This document shows positions 1 through 7,253 of a stretch of DNA of 32,144 nt, in pieces. Within the stretch, counting starts at the first letter, position 1. Every line of letters begins with the position of its first letter. The stretch covers positions 1 through 32,144 of the forward strand of contig JACOUH010000178.1 of the NCBI GenBank assembly GCA_016177925.1, given 5' to 3'. The notes beneath the pieces are model-generated. The model did not search any database. It had not been told where the DNA came from and saw nothing but the letters and a program-made list of their open reading frames with translations. This stretch comes from Planctomycetota bacterium (lineage in GTDB: Bacteria > Planctomycetota > Planctomycetia > Gemmatales > Gemmataceae). Position numbers and translations under genes: made by a program.

Positions 1-75
1 CCCCTGGCCGGATGGACCGTGACGGTATGTCGCGACTTCAAATGCTTCCCTGTCCCGCCCCAGAACAAGGCCTTC

Positions 76-180
76 TAGAGCGGTTCACACTTGCGTTGCA
101 CACTAACCCGAAGCGTCAGCGAGGTCCGGTCCCTCGCTGACGCTTCGGGTTAGTGTGCGACCCGGCCGCGAACCGCTCTA
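76..180. repeat. Long palindromic intergenic element, CCCGAAGCG family
   Basis: The inner arms at 98-124 and 132-158 are exact reverse complements over 27 bases, separated by a 7-base loop. The arm core is CCCGAAGCGTCAGCGAGG. A second, outer pair, TAGAGCGGTT (76-85) and AACCGCTCTA (171-180), brackets it. The core is shared with the elements at 2753, 28764, 30141 and 32083. It lies upstream of the endonuclease V gene and contains no gene. It may be REP/MITE-like or act in transcription; neither role is shown by the sequence alone. Confidence 0.85.
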
Positions 181-245
181 ATGAAGCGGTGATCCTCGCT
201 GCACTCCAAACGCCTCCCGACCACTCCTTTGTGTTACGGCCTCTC

Positions 246-935
246 ATGCACATCGAACCGCTTCATCGCTGGGACGTCACGCAGGCCGAGGCCGTCGCCC
301 TGCAACGCGAACTCGCCGCTCGCGTCGACACCAGTCCCCGGCTCGGCGACTATGACTTCCTCGCAGGCGCTGATGTCTCCAACGACCGCTTCTCCAACAC
401 GGTCTTCGCCGGCGTGATCCTGTTCGCGGTGCGCGGCGAACAGTTGGAAGTGGTCGAGCAGCGCGGCGCTGTCGCCGAGACGAGCTTCCCGTACGTCCCC
501 GGCCTGCTGTCGTTCCGCGAGGCGCCGGTGCTGCTGCAGGCGTTCGCGCGGCTGGAGAAGACGCCCGACGTGGTCATCCTCGACGGGCAGGGCATCGCCC
601 ACCCGCGTCGCCTCGGGCTGGCAGCGCACGTCGGGCTGTGGCTCAACGTGCCGTGTGTCGGTTGCGCCAAGAGTCGCCTGTGGGGGACCTTCCGTGAGCT
701 GGACCGCAAGGCCGGCGCTGCCGCCCCGCTGACGTACAAGGGCGAGGTGATCGGCCGCGTCGTCCGCAGCCGCACCGGCGCCGGCCCCCTCTACATCTCG
801 CCCGGCCACCGCATCGACCTCGCCAGCGCCGTGCGTGTCGTCCTGTCCTCGTGCAAGGGCTACCGCCTGCCCGAGCCGACGCGGCAGGCCCACCTCTACG
901 TCAACGCGCTGCGCCGTGGCGACCTGCCTTGCTGA
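246..935 (+). CDS. nfi: Endonuclease V (deoxyinosine 3' endonuclease)
   Basis: The 229-residue product is full length for endonuclease V, which nicks DNA near deaminated bases such as deoxyinosine and starts their repair in the cytoplasm. Family motifs appear in order: GADVS with catalytic Asp43, PYVPGLLSFRE with Glu92, DGQGIAHPRR with Asp113, then GCAKSRL and PLYISPGHRIDLASA. DGQG replaces the commoner DGHG, a variant I believe occurs in the family. I chose the ATG at 246 because conservation begins there; the in-frame GTG at 153 lies inside the palindrome and would add unrelated residues. No strong ribosome site is visible. It reads in the same direction as the two anti-sigma-like genes and fur. 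Confidence 0.95.
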   Translation: MHIEPLHRWDVTQAEAVALQRELAARVDTSPRLGDYDFLAGADVSNDRFSNTVFAGVILFAVRGEQLEVVEQRGAVAETSFPYVPGLLSFREAPVLLQAFARLEKTPDVVILDGQGIAHPRRLGLAAHVGLWLNVPCVGCAKSRLWGTFRELDRKAGAAAPLTYKGEVIGRVVRSRTGAGPLYISPGHRIDLASAVRVVLSSCKGYRLPEPTRQAHLYVNALRRGDLPC

Positions 936-1032
936 CATTCCGTCGGCGCCCTATAATCCTTTCATTCTCCGACCTCTGCGTGACGCCGAGGAGTCGCCCG
1001 CGATCCACGTTCCTCCAGTTCCGGAGCCGCGC

Positions 1033-1476
1033 ATGGCCGCCGAACAGCCCCCCTGGACGCTCACCATTCCCAGTGACCTCCGCCTGCTGGGGCTGGCTCG
1101 GGCGTTCGTCGAGGCGATCTGTCAGGTCGCTGGCCTCGACGAGCGGACCACGCACGCCATCGTCCTCGCCACCGACGAGGCCACCAACAACGTCATGCGC
1201 CACGCTCACCAGGGCACCCCCGATGCCCAGGTGCAGATTCAGTGTTACGTCCGTCCCGACGGCATCGAGATCCACCTGCACGACGAAGGCCAGCCCTTCG
1301 ACCTCTCCACCGTTCCGGACCTCGACCCTGCCGAGCTGCGCGTTGGCGGACGCGGTGTTTTCATCATGCGCACGATCATGGATGAGCTGTCCTGCCACCC
1401 GCGCGGTGAACGCGGCAACATTTTGCGCATGGTCAAGCGCTGCCTTTGCCGTTCCCCGTACTCGGCGGGCGCCTGA
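1033..1476 (+). CDS. RsbW/SpoIIAB-like anti-sigma factor serine kinase (HATPase domain)
   Basis: The 147-residue protein is a single GHKL ATPase domain of the RsbW/SpoIIAB type. Such proteins bind a sigma factor or phosphorylate an STAS-domain anti-anti-sigma protein. The N box is DEATNNVMRHAH (Glu49, Asn53, His57). The G1 region is HDEGQPFD and the G2 region GGRGVFIMRTIMDE. There is no membrane segment and no response-regulator domain, so it is a stand-alone switch protein. The ATG at 1033 matches the usual short N-terminus; earlier starts would overlap nfi in another frame. Neither its sigma factor nor an STAS partner is in the window, so the target is unknown. It lies about 100 bases after nfi and 410 before the FlgM-like gene. 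Confidence 0.88.
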   Translation: MAAEQPPWTLTIPSDLRLLGLARAFVEAICQVAGLDERTTHAIVLATDEATNNVMRHAHQGTPDAQVQIQCYVRPDGIEIHLHDEGQPFDLSTVPDLDPAELRVGGRGVFIMRTIMDELSCHPRGERGNILRMVKRCLCRSPYSAGA

Positions 1477-1794
1477 CATCGTGGCGACGGACGAAACGCC
1501 TCTCTCCTCCTTTCCCGTCTTCCGGAATCGATCCGTTTCTCCCGCACCGCCCCGTTTTTTCAATTGCCGGGCATCCCTGGCTCAAGTCCTGCGCTGCACC
1601 GTCCGATGAGCACGACTCTCCGTTTGGACGCGATTTGCCTCAATTTGGCCGCGCCGCCCGACGATATTGACATTAGAACGCGGGACGTGAGCAACTGAAC
1701 AGGTGACGAGCCAACCCCGCTGTTCCCAGTCGTTGCAGTCGCGAGAACCCATCATCCGTCTGGACGGATCGCTCGGAGGGACTTTCCCGCCGGG

Positions 1795-1824
1795 TTGATC
1801 CAGCCGAAGCCTCTCTTGTAAGAT
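1795..1824 (+). promoter_or_regulatory. Candidate sigma70-type promoter in the 1477-1887 spacer
   Basis: TTGATC (1795-1800) and TAAGAT (1819-1824) are separated by 18 bases and lie about 65 bases before the start at 1888. Each matches four of six consensus positions. The remaining 410-base spacer shows no gene or RNA that I recognise. This is a visual match only. Confidence 0.25.
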
Positions 1825-1887
1825 GTGCCTGCTGTGGCGGCCAGGAATGGCGCACGTCGAACGCGTCACGGCAGGGGAGAACGAAGC

Positions 1888-2100
1888 ATGTACCGACACG
1901 GTCCCACTTGTCTGGCTGGTCCTGTCACCGTCGCCCGTCCCGGCTGGGGCGAGGCGTTTGCCGAACCGAGGGCCGACGCTTTGGAGATCCGGGCCGATCT
2001 TGTGGCCCGCGTCCGCCGCGAGATCGCGGCCGGCACCTACGACACCCCCGAGAAGTTGGCGCTTGCTCTCGACCGCCTGCTCGCCAACCTGGAAGACTGA
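1888..2100 (+). CDS. Small FlgM-like (anti-sigma-28 type) protein
   Basis: This is a 70-residue protein. Its C-terminal half (about residues 33-70) has the pattern RADLVARVRREIAAGTYDTP followed by EKLALALDRLL, like the C-terminal helices of FlgM, the inhibitor of the flagellar sigma factor FliA. The N-terminal half is unlike FlgM. AGGGGAG at 1873-1879 sits eight bases before the ATG and supports this start. No flagellar genes are in the window. With the RsbW-like gene upstream it may be another sigma-factor control element, but it could equally be a diverged protein that only keeps the fold. A strong hairpin follows eight bases after the stop. Confidence 0.7.
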   Translation: MYRHGPTCLAGPVTVARPGWGEAFAEPRADALEIRADLVARVRREIAAGTYDTPEKLALALDRLLANLED

Positions 2101-2108
2101 CGCGCTGG

Positions 2109-2138
2109 GCGAGCGTGGGGCTCATGCCCCACGCTCGC
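2109..2138 (+). terminator. Strong GC hairpin after the FlgM-like gene
   Basis: GCGAGCGTGGGGC (2109-2121) pairs perfectly with GCCCCACGCTCGC (2126-2138) over a 4-base TCAT loop, starting eight bases after the stop at 2100. Only two T residues follow, so it is not a classical intrinsic terminator. It may still stop transcription, or it may be another of the palindromic repeats in this window. Confidence 0.5.
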
Positions 2139-2189
2139 TTGACGTTCGGGGGATGCCACCCCACGGGTTGTTCGTAGAATACCAACGGA

Positions 2190-2205
2190 GAATCATTATT
2201 GATTC
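2190..2205. promoter_or_regulatory. Fur-box-like operator upstream of fur
   Basis: GAATCA-TTAT-TGATTC is a perfect inverted repeat in an AT-rich island within GC-rich DNA. It resembles the core of the Fur consensus (GATAATGATAATCATTATC). It lies about 60 bases before the GTG start of fur, where an autoregulatory site would be expected. This is a similarity and position argument only. Confidence 0.55.
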
Positions 2206-2263
2206 GTCCGGCGTGAACGAACGCACCTGGCAGAGGGGGGGCACCCGAGAAGGAGACTGCAGC

Positions 2264-2752
2264 GTGGAACTGACAGCCGTCGCCGTATCGCAGAGCCCGG
2301 AGGAGAAGTTCCGCGAGTTCCTCTCCAGCCGCCCGCGGCCGCAGCGCTATACCGATCAGCAGCGCGACATGGTGCGTTACATTTTCAGCAAACACAACCA
2401 TTTCGATGCCGACACGCTCTGTGAGGAGATGCGCCAGAAGGGCCTCAACGTCAGCCGGGCGACCGTCTACCGCACCCTGACGAAGCTGGTCGACGCGGGA
2501 TTGCTGCGCTGCCTGGAGACAGGCCCGAAGAAGAAGTACGAGCACGACTACGGCTATCCGCAGCACGAGCACCTGCAGTGCCAGCTCTGCGGCAAGATGA
2601 TCGAGTTCCAGAACCCAGCGATCGAGAGCGTCATCCGCGACGTCTGCCGGACGCATAACTTTCATATGAACGGGCACACGTTCGTCATCCGCGGCACTTG
2701 CTCCGAGTGTAACCGCTCGCGCGTCACGAAACGCCGCCTTGACCTGATCTGA
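2264..2752 (+). CDS. fur: Fur-family metal-responsive transcriptional regulator
   Basis: The 162-residue protein has the Fur layout. A winged-helix DNA-binding domain (about residues 28-90) includes HFDADTLCEEMRQKGLNVS and the recognition helix RATVYRTLTKLVDAGLL. A metal-binding dimer domain follows, with HEHLQC-x2-C (His101, His103, Cys106, Cys109) and a C-terminal CSEC pair (Cys146, Cys149) that probably forms a structural zinc site. I chose the GTG at 2264 because AAGGAG at 2250-2255 is eight bases upstream; the longer open frame is not conserved. The family includes Fur, Zur and PerR, and metal preference cannot be read here. The Fur-box-like palindrome upstream suggests autoregulation. 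The stop codon abuts a palindromic repeat. Confidence 0.92.
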   Translation: MELTAVAVSQSPEEKFREFLSSRPRPQRYTDQQRDMVRYIFSKHNHFDADTLCEEMRQKGLNVSRATVYRTLTKLVDAGLLRCLETGPKKKYEHDYGYPQHEHLQCQLCGKMIEFQNPAIESVIRDVCRTHNFHMNGHTFVIRGTCSECNRSRVTKRRLDLI

Positions 2753-2841
2753 TTAGCCCGACGCGCCAGCGAGGTTCGCTGGCTGATTAGCCCGACGCGC
2801 AAGCGAGGTTCGCTGGTTGCCTCGCTGGCGCGTCGGGCTAA
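2753..2841. repeat. Compound palindromic element: two left arms, one right arm
   Basis: Two near-identical 34-base units begin at 2753 and 2787. Each starts with a left arm (TTAGCCCGACGCG-N2-AGCGAGG, ending at 2774 and 2808) followed by TTCGCTGG. One right arm (2820-2841) pairs perfectly with the first left arm; the second differs by a C-to-A change. The element begins on the base after the fur stop codon. It supplies the stop codon (TAG, bases 2838-2840 on the minus strand) of the convergent DUF4432 gene. It may act as a bidirectional terminator. Confidence 0.85.
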
Positions 2842-4007
2842 GAGGGTGAGAACTTCGGCTGTGGTGTGCGATGCACCGTAGCGGGGGCCTGCGCTTGCAG
2901 CGTCGCCGCCTCCTTCAGCGCCGACGCGACGCCCGCCGCCGTGTCGAACACTTCGAGACTCCACGTCGCTTCCCAGCGCCCGCCCGGCGGGATCGTCTTC
3001 ACGCGGCCCTGCTGCCGCTCGAACGTCTTGAAGTTCGGGAAGCCCGTCGCCGGCTCCAGGCCGGTGACGTAACCCTCCTCCAGCGGCAGGCAGTTCTTCC
3101 AGACGGTGAAGCAAGGCAGTTCCCGGTGGTTGAAACGCACGCACAGGCCACGGTCGGCGGCGGCGTTGTACAAGAGGGCGAGCGTGCGCCCCGAGGCGTC
3201 GGCGAGCAGGTCGTACAGGTAGACTTGCTCCGCGAAGCCCGGTGTCGGGGCGACATAGACCTCGTAGGTGTCGATGCCCTCGGCGGCGCGCGGGGTCTGC
3301 GGCGCCAACTCGCGGATCGGCGCGACGACCCGGCTACCGCCCTCCAGGAACGGCGGCCCGACGTTGCAATGATAGAGCAGCTGCATCTCCGCCGGCCGCG
3401 TCGAGCGATTCTCGACGACGTCGCGGATAACGACGCGGTTGGAGCCGGGGACGGTGGTGTAACTGGCGGTCAGGCGCAGGTGGCCGAAGAACAGCGCCGC
3501 CTCGTCGACCTGGCCGACGACGCTCAATTCGTAAGGCGGGTCGAGGCTGATGCGCACCTCGACGTGGTGGGCGGGCAGGTTGGCGATGCGGCCGTGCAAG
3601 GTCAGCGGCGTGCCGCCGTCGTCGCCGGGGGGGCCGTTGTTCGCCAATCCACAGCGGCACAGCCACTCGTCGAAGCCGCCGAGCCAGCCGAGTCCACCGC
3701 GGTCGCCGGGGTGAACGAAACGCGGATGAACGGGACCGACGAGGGGAGCACTCCAGCCAAGGGGATGGCCGCGGTAGTCGCCGCGCCACAGGCCCATGCC
3801 GCGCGTGGGCAGAATGGCGTAGCTGAGCGATCCGTTGTGGACGTGAATCAGGTCAACGCCGTCGCGCGGTCCGCCGCGCAGGGTGCGCTTGTGGACCGAC
3901 CAGGCGTGTTGGGTCGGCAGCCGCAGCGTGTCGTTGGCGACGCCGAAGCTGTCGACCCAGACGTCGTTGACCACGTCGGTCAGGACCCAGGATTTGTAGC
4001 GTGTCAT
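2838..4007 (-). CDS. DUF4432 family protein (aldose-1-epimerase-like fold)
   Basis: This is a 389-residue protein of the DUF4432 family, related in fold to galactose mutarotases. Supporting stretches are PTRGMGLWRGDYRGHPLGW, LTLHGRIANLPAHHVEV, LLYHCNVGPPFLEGG and GYVTGLEPATGFPN. The histidine in LHGR and the glutamate in GLEPATG are where sugar-binding and catalytic residues occur in mutarotase-like proteins. The substrate is unknown. There is no signal peptide, so it is probably cytoplasmic. The start lies 9 bases after the stop of the transporter gene, so the two are probably cotranscribed; a sugar or glycopeptide role for the pair is a guess. The last codons and the stop run into the palindromic repeat at 2753-2841. 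Confidence 0.85.
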   Translation of the reverse strand: MTRYKSWVLTDVVNDVWVDSFGVANDTLRLPTQHAWSVHKRTLRGGPRDGVDLIHVHNGSLSYAILPTRGMGLWRGDYRGHPLGWSAPLVGPVHPRFVHPGDRGGLGWLGGFDEWLCRCGLANNGPPGDDGGTPLTLHGRIANLPAHHVEVRISLDPPYELSVVGQVDEAALFFGHLRLTASYTTVPGSNRVVIRDVVENRSTRPAEMQLLYHCNVGPPFLEGGSRVVAPIRELAPQTPRAAEGIDTYEVYVAPTPGFAEQVYLYDLLADASGRTLALLYNAAADRGLCVRFNHRELPCFTVWKNCLPLEEGYVTGLEPATGFPNFKTFERQQGRVKTIPPGGRWEATWSLEVFDTAAGVASALKEAATLQAQAPATVHRTPQPKFSPS

Positions 4008-4016
4008 GGGAGTAGC

Positions 4017-5843
4017 CTACGCCTTGCGCTCGGTCATCTGGCGGTTGAGCCAGGGCAGCAGCACGAAGATGACCCCGGCGAAGAATGCCCCGGAGCCGGC
4101 CAGCATCGTCCAGAAGGTGTAGTGGTTCATCTCCTGGTACAGCTCGCCGAAGACGCCGGACAGCTTGTTCCCGAACGACGTCGAGAGGAACCATCCGCCC
4201 ATCATGAACGCCCGGATGTTGGCCGGCGCCATCTTGTTGACCAACGACAGCCCCATCGGCGACAGGCACAGTTCCCCCAGGGTGACCACGGCATAGACCT
4301 CGAAAAGCCACCCGGCCGAGCCCTTGGTCGCGCCGTCGTCGGTTGAGGCGGTCGCGGCAAGCATGACAAGTGGCCCGCACGCCGTCAGGAGCAGCCCCAG
4401 GCCGATCTTCGCCGAGGTCGAGGGTTCCTTGCCACGGAGCCGCAGCCAGTGCCAAAAGGCGACCAGCAGCGGCGTGAACAGCACGACGAAGCCCGCGTTG
4501 ATCGACTGGAACAGCTCGGTGTTCACGAGCTTGAGGTGCTTGCCCTTGTCGAGGGCGGGGGTCTCCGCGGTGGTGTTCTGGAAGACCTTGTCGAAGGTCT
4601 CCTTTGTCACGTGGATCGGCTCGCCTTCCTTGATCTCCAACTCCTTCTTCTCCTCCATCTCCTTGTACTTTTCCTTGCTGACCACCACGAAGTCACTCCG
4701 TGGCGGGCGGGGCACGTCGGCGCCGGCGTTGAAGTAGTATTTCGGCGTGGCGTCCTCGGCACTGTCCCGGATAAAGTCGCCGGCCGCAGGCCAGACCCTC
4801 TCCACAGACCCGGCCGCGGGTTCGGCCTGCCGGGTCGTGTTGTCGCGTGTCCAGACGGTCAGAGCGGTCGTGTTGAGATGGAAGATCGCCCAGAAGATGA
4901 TCACCACGCCGAAGATGGTCAACAGAGCGCCGACACGACCCCGGTCCTCCCGGTCGGGGACGCCTCGCCAGATGCTGAGGTAGAAGAAGATCACCGGCAG
5001 ACAGGCCCCGAGGAAGGCCGCCGTGGCCGGGTCGAGCGGCGATTTGTACAGCGGCTCGCTCTTGCGGAGAAGGTCGACGCTGACCCACTTCACGACCTTC
5101 GGATCAGCAAGGCACCAGCACAGGGCCCCGGCGACAGCGGCCGGGAGCAGGCACCGCAGCCACAACGGCCGAAGGCTTTCGCGGGGGCCCGTCCTTGTCT
5201 GCGGGTCCGGGTCGGCCTTGGCCAGCCCGCGGAAGTTACAGAGAAAAATGATCAGCCCGGTCAGCATGCCGAAACCGGCCGTGGCGAAGGCCGCGCTCCA
5301 GCCGCGGAGCGTCAGGTCCGAGGCGATCGGGAGAGGATTGCGGTCGAAGTAGTTGCGGACCATGGCGGCGACGATGTTGCAGGCGAACGCGCCGAGGTTG
5401 ATGCCCATGTAGAAGATGTTGTAGCCGGCGTCCTTGAGCTTGCTCCCCGGCGGGTAGAGGTTGCCCAGGATGGTGGAGATGTTCGGCTTGAAGGCGCCGT
5501 TGCCAAGGATCACGAGCCCCAGGCCGAGGTACAGGGCCCACGCCGCGGGCCAGGCGATCAGGAAGTAGCCCAGCATCATCAGCACGCCGCCGATGACGAT
5601 GCTCCTGCGGCAGCCGAGCAGCCGGTCGGCGATCAGCCCGCCGATGAAGGGCGTGAAGTAAACCAGCGCGATGTAGCTGCCGATCAGCACCGCCGCCTGC
5701 TTGTCGGTCCACCCCATGCCGCCCTTCTGCGAGTCCTCCAGGTAAAGCGGCAGGATGCCGAGCATCAGGTAGAAGCCGAACCGCTCCCACATCTCCGTCG
5801 TGAACAGGGCGATCAGCCCCGGCGGATGTCTTTCTTTCTCCAT
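4017..5843 (-). CDS. POT/PTR family proton-coupled oligopeptide transporter
   Basis: The 608-residue multi-pass inner-membrane protein belongs to the POT (PTR2) branch of the major facilitator superfamily, which imports di- and tripeptides with protons. The N-terminal motif EMWERFGFY (residues 17-25) matches the ExxERFxYY signature. FYMGINLGAF matches the second PTR2 signature, and GGLIADRLLG and LGNGAFKPN are also typical. Between the two six-helix halves there is a long polar, lysine/glutamate-rich insert (about residues 335-440, including KEKYKEMEEKKELEIKEGE), longer than in most bacterial members. AGGAG lies seven bases before the ATG. Transport of peptides rather than another small solute is the family default, not proven. 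Confidence 0.92.
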   Translation of the reverse strand: MEKERHPPGLIALFTTEMWERFGFYLMLGILPLYLEDSQKGGMGWTDKQAAVLIGSYIALVYFTPFIGGLIADRLLGCRRSIVIGGVLMMLGYFLIAWPAAWALYLGLGLVILGNGAFKPNISTILGNLYPPGSKLKDAGYNIFYMGINLGAFACNIVAAMVRNYFDRNPLPIASDLTLRGWSAAFATAGFGMLTGLIIFLCNFRGLAKADPDPQTRTGPRESLRPLWLRCLLPAAVAGALCWCLADPKVVKWVSVDLLRKSEPLYKSPLDPATAAFLGACLPVIFFYLSIWRGVPDREDRGRVGALLTIFGVVIIFWAIFHLNTTALTVWTRDNTTRQAEPAAGSVERVWPAAGDFIRDSAEDATPKYYFNAGADVPRPPRSDFVVVSKEKYKEMEEKKELEIKEGEPIHVTKETFDKVFQNTTAETPALDKGKHLKLVNTELFQSINAGFVVLFTPLLVAFWHWLRLRGKEPSTSAKIGLGLLLTACGPLVMLAATASTDDGATKGSAGWLFEVYAVVTLGELCLSPMGLSLVNKMAPANIRAFMMGGWFLSTSFGNKLSGVFGELYQEMNHYTFWTMLAGSGAFFAGVIFVLLPWLNRQMTERKA

Positions 5844-6535
5844 CGCAGAACTCCTGAGAAGGGATGGCCCTCATCCCGTACTAGCAGAAGCGCTCGCAGA
5901 CCTCGTTGCCGGCGAGGGAGGGGGCCCGGGCGGCCAGCCGGGATTGTCCTGGTCGGGCGTGGTCCGCTATCCCTCGGGGGCGGGCGCCACTGGCGCCGGG
6001 GAGTCGACCGTGCCGAGCGGAGTCGTTTGCAGGTGCGTTCCCCGGGCGGGATGCCTTCATCCCGCCTGCTGTTTTCGGGGGAGGAACAATGGCATCGATT
6101 GTAGTGATGCCGTCCGGCAGGGAAAAGCGGAAACGGCAGAGCGGAAGCGCGACGCCTCTTGAGATCGCAGCAGGATGCACGACGAATAGGCCCCCACTCG
6201 AGGCCACCCCGAGTCACTCCTCTTCCTCGACGAACGGCAGCTAACTCACCAAGAACTCGCGGCGGAACTGACTGAGACGCCGCCCATGATGAGGCACCCG
6301 ACGACACGACCCGGAGCGGCTGTGGAATTTGCGGTGCCGGATCGACGAGCGCGTGCGGAAACTGTACCGACAGAGGCGAGGCCAGGAGCACGAGAAGGCC
6401 GGGTAGTCCGTCACCCGGCCCCGGACGAGCCGACCAGGCGGGAGCTGCGGGCCCTCTCCCGCAGCAGGCCAACGGGCTCCGCGTTCTTGCCAAAATGCTG
6501 CACGTTCGGTACGCTATGGGCGTCGGTTGACATCC
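5844..6535. other. Gene-poor, apparently decayed interval
   Basis: No convincing complete gene is seen. GGCGGGATG (6045-6053) and CATCCCGCC (6058-6066) form a hairpin. A 51-codon open frame at 6089-6244 has a strong ribosome site (GGGGGAGG, 6077-6084), but its serine-rich product resembles nothing I know. At 6188-6300 and 6293-6406 two overlapping frames read protein-like stretches (LLFLDERQLTHQELAAELTE, then RLWNLRCRIDERVRKLYRQR before a stop). Together they may be a frameshifted gene remnant of unknown identity. Confidence 0.35.
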
Positions 6536-6617
6536 GGTTAACAGGGTGCCGCACTTTCCAGCCGCCCTCCGGTTAACAGCACAATGAACAGAACGACGCG
6601 GGGCGGCGGGTTAACAG
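6536..6617. repeat. Three spaced copies of GGTTAACAG upstream of tRNA-Ser
   Basis: GGTTAACAG occurs at 6536-6544, 6571-6579 and 6609-6617, starting 35 and 38 bases apart. Each contains the palindrome GTTAAC. The spacing is about three and a half helical turns. They lie about 45-130 bases before the tRNA gene and could be binding sites for a regulator or recombinase, or attachment-region repeats. The function is unknown. Confidence 0.5.
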
Positions 6618-6663
6618 AAAGGTTGAGACGCAAGATCAAGGGAAAAAAGGGCTTACAATCTTC

Positions 6664-6750
<87 letters not shown>

Positions 6751-6830
6751 TGAAAAAAACCAGTGTTTTCGTCGAGGAATTTGGAAGTTCCGAACCCTTC
6801 TCTTTTTCCGACTGGTGACCAAAACGGTGA

Positions 6831-7023
6831 CTAGATCTTGCGAATTGCCTCCTCAAGTGCATCGTCAATGTCCGTGTAGAAGGCCAAGGGGGTCCTCACG
6901 TCGGCGTGCCGCATGAGCCGCTGCAACACCGGCGCCGAGACGTGCGGGGCGTAGCGCGAGCCGAACGAGCGGCGAAGATCGTGTAGAGTGCTCGGCACAC
7001 CGGCGGTTGCAGCGATCGCGGCG
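6831..7023 (-). pseudogene. Tyrosine recombinase/integrase, C-terminal remnant
   Basis: The last 50-60 codons of a phage-type integrase remain. They read LHDLRRSFGSRYAPHVSAPV, then LQRLMRHADVRTPLAFYTD, then a charged tail. The HxLRR histidine and arginine, the later RH histidine and the tyrosine nucleophile in FYT are all present, so the catalytic C-terminus is intact. The N-terminal and core-binding parts are missing. The coding similarity ends where a 95-bp inverted-repeat element begins (7024). Its position just downstream of tRNA-Ser suggests the relic of an element integrated at that tRNA. No second copy of the tRNA 3' end was found in the window. Confidence 0.8.
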
Positions 7024-7118
7024 GGGTGGCATGCTTGGGCGGCCCGACCCGCTGGCGCGGGTGCCCCGGCCGGGGGCAAAGGCCAAGCTGGAGAGGGCCG
7101 CCCAAGCATGGCACACCC
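7024..7118. repeat. 95-bp inverted-repeat element truncating the integrase
   Basis: The arms at 7024-7045 and 7095-7118 are near-perfect reverse complements; the shared core is CATGCTTGGGCGGCCC and there is one 2-base indel near the outer end. The 49-base interior contains a further GC-rich stem (GTGCCCC/GGGGGCA-like). It has no coding capacity. The size and terminal inverted repeats resemble a small non-autonomous element. Confidence 0.7.
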
Positions 7119-7253
7119 GCGACCACTTGCCCCTTCCCCTTGGAGCTATTTAGCGGCGCGGCCCCAAGGAAATGCTTCTTCGTTTTCGCGACTCCTGTCG
7201 CACAAGGCGGCAGGGTCGGTTGGGCCCAACGCGTTCCGTGCGCTTCGGATCAC

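Noticed and set aside
2871-6104. Long plus-strand open frames opposite the DUF4432 and transporter genes
   Set aside because: They are antisense shadows with no recognisable motifs and no ribosome sites, while the minus-strand frames have clear family signatures.
6089-6244. 51-codon open frame with a good ribosome site
   Set aside because: The product is serine-rich and unlike known proteins, and it lies in a stretch with broken frames. The ribosome site alone is not enough.
6527-6555. TTGACA at 6527-6532 as a strong promoter for tRNA-Ser
   Set aside because: No acceptable -10 element lies 16-18 bases downstream. A better -10 (TACAAT, 6654-6659) is too close to the tRNA 5' end and has no -35 at the right distance.
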